In this document: positions 1 through 5,827 of the stretch, piece by piece
How the letters are laid out: each line of letters starts with the position of its first letter
Position numbering within the stretch: the first letter of the stretch is position 1
Origin: Ruminococcus sp. UBA4383
Lineage (GTDB): Bacteria; Bacillota; Clostridia; Oscillospirales; Ruminococcaceae
NCBI GenBank assembly: GCA_002389995.1
Contig: DGRR01000228.1
Span: 1 to 7,562 of the forward strand
Length of the DNA stretch: 7,562 nucleotides
Direction: 5' to 3'
Notes under the pieces: generated by a model
The model's database searches: none
What the model was told of the DNA's origin: nothing
What the model saw: only the letters and a program-made list of their open reading frames with translations
Program-made: the position numbers and the translations under genes

Positions 1-187
1 TGGCACAGCTGGGCAGCTAAGTGCGGAACGGATAAACGCTGAAGGCATCTAAGCGTGAAGCCGACCTTAAGATAAGATATCCCATCGAAAGAGTAAGACC
101 TCTCAAAGACTATGAGTTTGATAGGCTCAAAGTGTAAGCGTGGTGACACGTTCAGCTTGCGAGTACTAATCGGTCGAGGGCTTTTCC
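1..187 (+). rRNA. 23S ribosomal RNA, 3' end (partial)
   Basis: This is the last part of the large-subunit rRNA. Recognisable conserved blocks are GCTAAGTGCGGAACGGATAA near position 16, GCATCTAAGCGTGAAGCC near 45 and GCGAGTACTAATCGGTCGAG near 159, which together mark the 3' portion of domain VI. The gene begins upstream of the window. The exact mature 3' end cannot be set from sequence alone; I place it just after the CGAGGGCTT block, with a few bases of uncertainty. It lies in the same orientation as the 5S gene, with about 50 bases of spacer and no tRNA between them. Confidence 0.95.
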
Positions 188-237
188 TTTTGTTTCAGAG
201 AGTTTGATTGTGGTTGCTTTTTTCTTATGTTTTCAAA

Positions 238-354
<117 letters not shown>

Positions 355-363
355 CTTTTTCGG

Positions 364-395
364 AAATCCTGTCCTTTTGGGACAGGATTTTTTTT
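364..395 (+). terminator. Intrinsic terminator of the rRNA operon
   Basis: A perfect 11-bp stem (AAATCCTGTCC at 364-374 with GGACAGGATTT at 380-390) closes a five-base loop (TTTTG). The 3' arm leads straight into a run of eight T residues (388-395). It sits just past the 5S 3' end and separates the rRNA operon from the serine genes. Confidence 0.95.
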
Positions 396-458
396 ATTTA
401 TAATTGTTAATCCAGTCTAACACAAAAACTACTATTTTAAAAATTTTCCTGTTTTATA

Positions 459-487
459 TTGACTTATTTCTTTAAAAAGAGTATAAT
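459..487 (+). promoter_or_regulatory. SigA-type promoter of serC-serA
   Basis: The -35 box TTGACT (459-464) matches consensus at five of six bases. The -10 box TATAAT (482-487) is perfect, and the spacer is exactly 17 bases. The A/T-rich stretch at about 421-455 could act as an UP element. Transcription would start near 493-495, giving a leader of about 65 bases before the serC ATG. The site lies about 65 bases past the rRNA terminator, so the serine genes have their own promoter. Confidence 0.88.
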
Positions 488-506
488 ATCTATTGTATGA
501 TAATAC

Positions 507-535
507 TTATGCTTTTAAATCTATTCAAAGCATAA
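507..535 (+). promoter_or_regulatory. Perfect inverted repeat in the serC leader
   Basis: TTATGCTTT (507-515) and AAAGCATAA (527-535) are exact reverse complements separated by 11 bases. The repeat begins about 13 bases after the predicted transcription start and ends 10 bases before the GGAGGT ribosome-binding site (546-551). It may be a 5' mRNA hairpin affecting stability or translation, or the binding site of a dimeric repressor. It lacks a T-run, so it is not an intrinsic attenuator. The symmetry is directly visible; any role is inferred. Confidence 0.5.
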
Positions 536-560
536 TAACGTTTATGGAGGTTATTTAAAA

Positions 561-1646
561 ATGAGCAGAGTTTACAATTTCAGCGCAGGTCCTGCTGTTC
601 TTCCCGAAGAAGTTCTCAGAGAAGCAGCAGAAGAAATGGTAGAATACAAGGATACGGGTATGTCCGTTATGGAAATGTCCCACCGTTCAAAGGCTTACGA
701 CAATATCATCAAGGAAGCTGAAAAGGATTTGCGTGACCTTATGAATATCCCCGATAACTATAAGGTTATTTTCGTTCAGGGCGGTGCATCACTTGTTTTC
801 GCAGAAGTTCCCATGAACCTCATGAAAAACGGCAAGGCTGCATACATCATTACAGGTCAGTGGGCTAAGAAAGCCGCTGCCGAAGCTGAAAAATACGGCG
901 AAGTAGTAAGAGTTGCATCTTCCGCAGACAAGACTTTCTCATATATTCCCGATTGTTCAGACCTTGATATCCCCGAAGATGCAGACTATGTTTACATCTG
1001 CGAGAATAATACAATCTATGGTACAAAGTTCTGGAAACTCCCGAATACAAAGGGCAAAATCCTCGTTGCAGACGTTTCTTCATGCTTCCTTTCAGAACCC
1101 GTTGATGTTACAAAGTACGGCGTTATCTACGGCGGCGTTCAGAAAAATGTAGGTCCTTCAGGTGTTCAGATTATAATTGTCCGTGAAGATTTAATCGCTG
1201 ACGGTCCTGCATTCAAGCAGACTCCTACAATGATGGACTGGAAAATTCAGGCTGACAATGAATCACTCTACAACACTCCTCCCTGCTACGGCATCTATAT
1301 CTGCGGCAAGGTATTCAAATGGATAAAGAAAATGGGCGGTCTTGAAGCTATGAAAGCCCATAACGAAAAGAAAGCTAAAATCCTTTACGATTTCCTCGAC
1401 CAGAGCAAAATGTTCAAGGGTACTGTCGTAAAAGAGGACAGAAGCCTTATGAATGTTCCCTTCATCACAGGAAATGATGAACTCGATAAGAAGTTCATCG
1501 CTGAATCAAAAGCAGCAGGTTTCGAGAACCTTAAAGGTCACAGAACTGTCGGTGGTATGCGTGCATCTATCTACAATGCTATGCCTATCGAGGGTGTTGA
1601 AAAACTCGTTGCATTCATGAAGAAATTTGAGGAAGAAAATTCCTGA
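561..1646 (+). CDS. serC: Phosphoserine aminotransferase
   Basis: SerC is a cytosolic PLP enzyme that transfers the amino group of glutamate to 3-phosphohydroxypyruvate, giving O-phospho-L-serine, step two of serine synthesis. The 361-residue protein has the family's usual length. It opens with the typical VYNFSAGPAVLP segment. Visible active-site elements are HR at 41-42 in MSHRSKAY (phosphate and carboxylate contacts), W101 in TGQW that stacks on PLP, T151 in the NNTIYGT segment, D171 in ADVSS facing the pyridine nitrogen, and Q194-K195 in GGVQKNVGPSG, with K195 the Schiff-base lysine. The start is supported by GGAGGT nine bases upstream. It is the first gene of a two-gene operon with serA, 25 bases apart. 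No broken or missing key residue is seen. Roles of these residues come from the known SerC family. Confidence 0.97.
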   Translation: MSRVYNFSAGPAVLPEEVLREAAEEMVEYKDTGMSVMEMSHRSKAYDNIIKEAEKDLRDLMNIPDNYKVIFVQGGASLVFAEVPMNLMKNGKAAYIITGQWAKKAAAEAEKYGEVVRVASSADKTFSYIPDCSDLDIPEDADYVYICENNTIYGTKFWKLPNTKGKILVADVSSCFLSEPVDVTKYGVIYGGVQKNVGPSGVQIIIVREDLIADGPAFKQTPTMMDWKIQADNESLYNTPPCYGIYICGKVFKWIKKMGGLEAMKAHNEKKAKILYDFLDQSKMFKGTVVKEDRSLMNVPFITGNDELDKKFIAESKAAGFENLKGHRTVGGMRASIYNAMPIEGVEKLVAFMKKFEEENS

Positions 1647-1671
1647 TTATATAAGAAAGAGGTAGATTACA

Positions 1672-2835
1672 ATGTTCAATATTCAGACTCTTAACAAGAT
1701 ATCAACTGTCGGTACTGATGTTTTTGACAAGAGCAAGTATGCTGTTGCAGATTCTCCCGAAAATCCTGATGCAATAATGGTTCGTTCCGCTAAAATGCAT
1801 GATATGACATTCGGTGACAAGCTCATCGCTATCGCAAGAGCAGGCGCAGGCGTAAACAATATCCCCGTTGACCGCTGCGCTCAGGAGGGTATCTGCGTAT
1901 TCAATACCCCCGGTGCTAACTCAAATGCAGTTAAGGAACTCGCAATATGCGCTCTCCTCCTTGCATCAAGAAAAATCGTTGAGGCTGCCGCATGGGCTGC
2001 ATCTCTCAAAGGTACTGAGGACGCTCCCAAAACTGTTGAGGGCGGAAAAGCTAAATTCGCAGGTCCTGAAATCGCAGGCAAGACACTCGGTATAATCGGT
2101 CTTGGTGCAATCGGCGGTAAAATCGCAAACGCTGCCGAAGCACTCGGCATGAAGGTTATCGGTTATGACCCTTATCTTTCAGTAGGTGCTGCACTTCACC
2201 TTGAACCCTCTGTAAAGGTTGTTGCTGATATAAACGATATCTACAAGGAAAGCGATTATATCACAATCCATATGCCTTACACAAAGGATACAAAGAATAC
2301 TATTGATGCAGAACAGATTGCCATTATGAAAGACGGTGTACGCATCATCAACCTTGCAAGAGGCGAGCTTGTCAACTCTGAGGCTGTTGTAAAGGCTATC
2401 GCTGACGGCAAAATTGCAAAGTATGTTACAGATTTCGCTGATGATACAGTTCTCGGTGCTGAAAATGTAATCGTACTTCCCCACCTCGGTGCTTCTACTC
2501 CCGAAAGTGAAGACAACTGCGCTGTTATGGCTGCTCAGGAACTCATTGAATACCTCGAAAACGGTAATATCAGAAACAGCGTAAATTATCCCAACCTTTC
2601 AATGAATGCAGTAGGCACTAAAATCTGCGTTATCCACAAGAATGTTCCCACTACTATCGCTTCAATCACAACAGCAGTAGGAAACGAGGGAATCAATATC
2701 GAAAATATGGCTAATGCAAGCAAGGGCGATTTCGCTTACACTATGCTTGATGTTACAGGAGAAGTTCCCGCAAGCGTTGAAGGAAAGATAAATTCCGTTG
2801 ACGGTGTTATCAGAGTAAGAGTTATCAGCAAGTAA
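1672..2835 (+). CDS. serA: D-3-phosphoglycerate dehydrogenase, ACT type
   Basis: SerA oxidises 3-phosphoglycerate to 3-phosphohydroxypyruvate with NAD+, the committed step of serine synthesis, in the cytosol. The 387-residue protein shows a substrate domain split around a Rossmann domain: GLGAIG at 143-148 binds the dinucleotide and D166 in GYDP should contact the NAD ribose. R230 in NLARGE and H271 in PHLGAST are the expected catalytic Arg and His. The usual catalytic Glu region (about 253-260, TDFADDTV) has no Glu, only Asp. Residues about 318-386 form an ACT domain, the likely site of serine feedback inhibition; the extra domain of the roughly 525-residue SerA type is absent. An AGAGGT site (1658-1663) lies eight bases before the ATG. 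It is co-transcribed with serC, so both early serine enzymes are made together; an intrinsic terminator follows. Confidence 0.95.
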   Translation: MFNIQTLNKISTVGTDVFDKSKYAVADSPENPDAIMVRSAKMHDMTFGDKLIAIARAGAGVNNIPVDRCAQEGICVFNTPGANSNAVKELAICALLLASRKIVEAAAWAASLKGTEDAPKTVEGGKAKFAGPEIAGKTLGIIGLGAIGGKIANAAEALGMKVIGYDPYLSVGAALHLEPSVKVVADINDIYKESDYITIHMPYTKDTKNTIDAEQIAIMKDGVRIINLARGELVNSEAVVKAIADGKIAKYVTDFADDTVLGAENVIVLPHLGASTPESEDNCAVMAAQELIEYLENGNIRNSVNYPNLSMNAVGTKICVIHKNVPTTIASITTAVGNEGINIENMANASKGDFAYTMLDVTGEVPASVEGKINSVDGVIRVRVISK

Positions 2836-2856
2836 TCATAAATACAAAATATAAAG

Positions 2857-2890
2857 ACGAAAATCCGAGTTTTCTCGGATTTTTGTTTTT
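2857..2890 (+). terminator. Intrinsic terminator after serC-serA
   Basis: A 10-bp perfect stem (AAAATCCGAG at 2860-2869 with CTCGGATTTT at 2874-2883) has a four-T loop. It extends by further pairs outward (2857-2859 with 2884-2886, one of them G-U) and ends in a T-rich tract reaching 2890. It lies about 20 bases after the serA stop codon and ends the serine operon before the trk promoter. Confidence 0.93.
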
Positions 2891-2913
2891 ATGGGCTTTT
2901 TAAATGAAACCTG

Positions 2914-2942
2914 TTGACAAAAAACAGATATGGAGTTATAAT
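2914..2942 (+). promoter_or_regulatory. Full-consensus SigA-type promoter of trkA-trkH
   Basis: TTGACA (2914-2919) and TATAAT (2937-2942) are both perfect consensus hexamers with a 17-base spacer, an unusually strong match. The start of transcription should fall near 2948-2950, giving a leader of about 53 bases before the trkA ATG. The likely transcript covers trkA, trkH and probably the secreted-protein gene, since no terminator is visible up to 5828. The leader is too short for a c-di-AMP riboswitch, which controls potassium genes in some Firmicutes. Confidence 0.9.
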
Positions 2943-2955
2943 TATCTTGATATAT

Positions 2956-2976
2956 TGTTTTCTCATGACGAAAACA
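2956..2976 (+). promoter_or_regulatory. Short inverted repeat in the trkA leader
   Basis: TGTTTTC (2956-2962) and GAAAACA (2970-2976) form a perfect seven-base inverted repeat around a seven-base centre (TCATGAC). It lies just after the predicted transcription start of the trk operon, a position where a repressor could block RNA polymerase. It is short and AT-rich, so chance is a real alternative, and the RNA hairpin would be weak. No protein is assigned. Confidence 0.3.
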
Positions 2977-3001
2977 TAATAATTGATTATATGGAGGAAG
3001 T

Positions 3002-4360
3002 ATGGATATTATTATTGTCGGCGGCGGCAAAGTAGGAAGTGCGCTCGCTGAAGAACTTTGTACTGAACATAATGTAACTATAATCGACCAGAATGAAAGC
3101 CGTATCAGTTCGCTTATAAATGAATTTGACTGCATGGGAATCGTGGGAAACTGCCTTCAGACCAGTATTCTCACAGAAGCCAATGTTGAAAAAGCAAATA
3201 TTTTTATCGCAGTAACAAGCTCAGATGAAGTGAACATTCTCTCATGCCTTATAGCTAAAAAAATGAAGGCAAAACACTGTATCGCAAGAGTGAGAAACCC
3301 CGAATTTGACAAACAGCTTGTATTTATGCGTGAGGAACTCGGTATAAGCATGATGGTAAATCCCGACTATAACGCAGCCAACGAAATAGCCAAAGTCCTC
3401 CGCTATCCCGAAGCCATAAATATAGAATCTTTCGCAAAAGGCAGGGTTGACCTTGCCGAAATCCGTATAACAAGCGGAAGTATCCTCGAAAATATCGCCC
3501 TCAGCCAGCTTTCACGCAGACTGCGCCTTGATGTGCTTATATGTGCCGTACAGAGAGGTGAAGAAATTATAATACCTAACGGAAATTTTGTCCTTCATGC
3601 AGGCGATAAAATACATATAACCGCCTCCCACAGCGCACTTGTAAAGTTTTTCAAGAGCATAAGTGCCGCTTACAGAGAAAAACGTGTGAAATCCGCCGTT
3701 CTCATAGGCGGCGGCAGAGTCGGCTATCACCTCGCAAATCAGCTTATAGAAATGGGCGTAAAAATAAAAATAATCGAAATAAATAAACAACGCTGCGAGG
3801 AACTCAGCAGCAGACTCAAAAAAGGAAGCATAATCTGCGGTGACGGTACTGACCACGATTTGCTTAAATCAGAACGTGTGTACGACTATGACGCAGTTGT
3901 CACACTTACAGGTATTGATGAGGAAAATATCCTCCTCTCACTCCTCGCAAAAAATAACGGCGTGGATAAAGTCGTCACAAAAGTAAACAGAATGACACTG
4001 ATGCAGCTTTCCGATACTCTCAGCCTTGACAGCATAATTTCTCCGAAATCCATAACAGTAAGCCAGATATTGCAGTATGTCCGTGCAAAACAAAATTCTC
4101 AGGGAAATAATATAACTACTCTCTACCGTCTTGTAAATGACAAACTCGAAGCGATAGAATTTGTTGTAAGGGAACACAAGGATTATGTCGATGTTCCGCT
4201 TAAAAAGCTTAAAATAGGAAACGGTATCCTTATCGCAAGTATCGTAAGGGGAAATGAACTTATCGTCCCGAAAGGCGATGACTGCATAAAGGTTAATGAC
4301 AGCGTTGTAGTCGTCACTACCAAAAAGGGATTTGATGACCTTAAAGAAATATTTGCATAA
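3002..4360 (+). CDS. trkA: Trk-type potassium uptake regulatory subunit TrkA
   Basis: TrkA is the cytoplasmic nucleotide-binding subunit that assembles on the inner face of the TrkH channel and gates potassium flow. The 452-residue protein has the family's usual tandem layout. RCK_N 1 starts at residue 2 with GGGKVG at 7-12 and D29 at the end of the second strand (NAD-type acidic residue). RCK_C 1 spans about 141-222. RCK_N 2 has GGGRVG at 236-241 and E259 at the matching place. RCK_C 2 spans about 370-452. Both Rossmann motifs are intact, so both halves should bind nucleotide. The start has GGAGG four bases upstream (2993-2997) and gives the canonical MDIIIVGGGKVG opening. trkH follows 20 bases later, the usual partner. 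Isoleucine is often ATA here, unlike the serine genes. Confidence 0.95.
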   Translation: MDIIIVGGGKVGSALAEELCTEHNVTIIDQNESRISSLINEFDCMGIVGNCLQTSILTEANVEKANIFIAVTSSDEVNILSCLIAKKMKAKHCIARVRNPEFDKQLVFMREELGISMMVNPDYNAANEIAKVLRYPEAINIESFAKGRVDLAEIRITSGSILENIALSQLSRRLRLDVLICAVQRGEEIIIPNGNFVLHAGDKIHITASHSALVKFFKSISAAYREKRVKSAVLIGGGRVGYHLANQLIEMGVKIKIIEINKQRCEELSSRLKKGSIICGDGTDHDLLKSERVYDYDAVVTLTGIDEENILLSLLAKNNGVDKVVTKVNRMTLMQLSDTLSLDSIISPKSITVSQILQYVRAKQNSQGNNITTLYRLVNDKLEAIEFVVREHKDYVDVPLKKLKIGNGILIASIVRGNELIVPKGDDCIKVNDSVVVVTTKKGFDDLKEIFA

Positions 4361-4384
4361 GGGAGAGTTTTGATGATTTTATGA
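4361..4384 (+). promoter_or_regulatory. Ribosome-binding site and three-codon minicistron overlapping the trkH start
   Basis: The only strong Shine-Dalgarno match between trkA and trkH, GGGAGAG (4361-4367), lies five bases before an ATG at 4373. That ATG opens a three-codon frame (Met-Ile-Leu) whose TGA stop (4382-4384) overlaps the trkH ATG (4381-4383) as ATGA. The spacing from the same site to the trkH ATG is 13 bases, longer than usual. Ribosomes may start on the minicistron and reinitiate at trkH, or bind with a long spacing; the sequence alone does not decide. No start codon lies in the trkH frame between the trkA stop and 4381. Confidence 0.45.
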
Positions 4385-5817
4385 ATTACAGAATGATATT
4401 GTACATCGTGGGACAAATACTGAAAGTTGTCGGTGTTTTCATGCTGCTGCCGATAATAGTCGGGGCAGTTTACGGAGAACAGCACGTTATTCTCTCCTTT
4501 GGTGTACCTTTCCTGATAACAATAGTTCTCGGATTTGCAATTGCTTTCAAAAAACCTCAGAACAGCTCAATATTTTCAATGGAGGGCTTTGTGAGCGTTG
4601 CGGCGGCATGGATAACAATGTCCGCAATAGGTGCGCTCCCGTTTGTGATATCAGGTGAGATAAAAGACTATCCCTCGGCACTTTTTGAAACAGTATCGGG
4701 ATTTACAACGACAGGTGCAACTATACTTCTCGATGTCGAAAAAATGTCAAAAGCCTGTCTTTTCTGGCGAGCGTTTACGCACTGGATGGGCGGTATGGGC
4801 GTGCTGATGTTTGTTATTGCCATAATTTCAAGCAATGATGTCCGTACCATGCACATGATGAGGGCGGAATGTGCAGGACCGAATGTCGGCAGACTTGTTT
4901 CAAAATCAAAGTTTTCCGCACAGATACTCTATGGTATATACATATCACTCACACTTATAGAAATGGGAATGCTTATGGCAGGCGGTATGCCGTTTTATGA
5001 TGCGCTTATACACGCCTGTTCATCGGCAGGTACAGGAGGATTTTCAATCTGGAATGACAGCATAGCCCATTATAACAGCGTTTATATCGAAATGGTAATA
5101 GCAACGTTTATTATACTTTTCGGTGTAAATTTCAACCTGTACTATTATATTCTCATACGCAAATTTTCCCTTGTATACAAAAATGAAGAGGCAAGAACCT
5201 ATTTCGGAATAATAATCGCTGCAACCGCAATTATAACATTCAATATACTCGGAATGTACAGCAATTTCGGGGAGGCTTTGAGGAGAGCTTTCTTCATGGT
5301 GGCTTCAACAATAACTTCCGCAGGATTTTCAACGGCTGATACGGGCGAATGGCCTGTATTCTCGCAGACTTTGCTCCTTCTTCTTATGTTTGTAGGTTCA
5401 TGTGCAGGCTCAACAGGCGGCGGTATGAAAGTTTCAAGAATAATGATAATAATTAAAACAGGTATAAAGGAACTCAGATACATAGTAAGCCCCAATACTG
5501 TTACTACCGTAAAAATGGACGGAAAACCCGTTGAAAAAGATGTAGTAAGAGGTGCGTGCAATTACCTGATACTCTTTATCATGCTTATGGCAATATCAAT
5601 ACTTCTGATAACTCTTGACAGATTCTCAATTGAAGAAAGTGCTTCGGCTGTAATAACCTGTATGAACAATATCGGCTATGGCGTAGGAAGATTCAGCCCG
5701 TCAGGAAATTTAGGCGGACTTAATGCATTTTCAAAAATAGTTTTATGTTTTGATATGCTGCTCGGCAGACTTGAAATATATCCCCTTATCATGCTTTTTG
5801 CAGCAAGAAAGGATTGA
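4381..5817 (+). CDS. trkH: Trk-type potassium uptake channel subunit TrkH
   Basis: TrkH is the integral membrane pore through which K+ (and some Na+) enters the cell, controlled by TrkA. The 478-residue protein has the usual length and the four pseudo-repeats of the SKT family. Each has its filter glycine: G112 in TTTGAT, G219 in AGTGGFS, G315 in TSAGFS and G432 in NNIGYG. Other signatures are HWMGGMG at 134-140, the glycine/serine-rich GSCAGSTGGGMK segment at 339-350 (intramembrane gating loop region) and the C-terminal LLGRLEIYP at 460-468. Many hydrophobic membrane spans are evident. The opening MNYRMILYIVGQIL is typical for the family and supports the 4381 start despite its odd ribosome-binding site. 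trkA lies immediately upstream; a secreted-protein gene starts 10 bases after the stop. Confidence 0.95.
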   Translation: MNYRMILYIVGQILKVVGVFMLLPIIVGAVYGEQHVILSFGVPFLITIVLGFAIAFKKPQNSSIFSMEGFVSVAAAWITMSAIGALPFVISGEIKDYPSALFETVSGFTTTGATILLDVEKMSKACLFWRAFTHWMGGMGVLMFVIAIISSNDVRTMHMMRAECAGPNVGRLVSKSKFSAQILYGIYISLTLIEMGMLMAGGMPFYDALIHACSSAGTGGFSIWNDSIAHYNSVYIEMVIATFIILFGVNFNLYYYILIRKFSLVYKNEEARTYFGIIIAATAIITFNILGMYSNFGEALRRAFFMVASTITSAGFSTADTGEWPVFSQTLLLLLMFVGSCAGSTGGGMKVSRIMIIIKTGIKELRYIVSPNTVTTVKMDGKPVEKDVVRGACNYLILFIMLMAISILLITLDRFSIEESASAVITCMNNIGYGVGRFSPSGNLGGLNAFSKIVLCFDMLLGRLEIYPLIMLFAARKD

Positions 5818-5827
5818 GGTGTTTTTT

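Noticed and set aside
204..232. Possible extra promoter in the 23S-5S spacer (TTGATT, then TATGTT)
   Set aside because: Both boxes are weak and lie inside an rRNA operon where the AT-rich spacer readily gives such matches. No need for a promoter there.
488..560. T-box or riboswitch upstream of serC
   Set aside because: The leader after the predicted start is only about 65 bases and contains one small hairpin with no T-box motif, specifier stem or attenuator T-run.
3512..3856. Minus-strand frame of 114 codons inside trkA
   Set aside because: It lies antisense to conserved RCK domains, lacks a ribosome-binding site and has no recognisable protein features.
4373..4384. Alternative upstream start for trkH at the ATG at 4373
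   Set aside because: That ATG is in a different frame and reaches a stop after three codons, so it cannot extend TrkH. The 4381 start gives the family's typical N-terminus.
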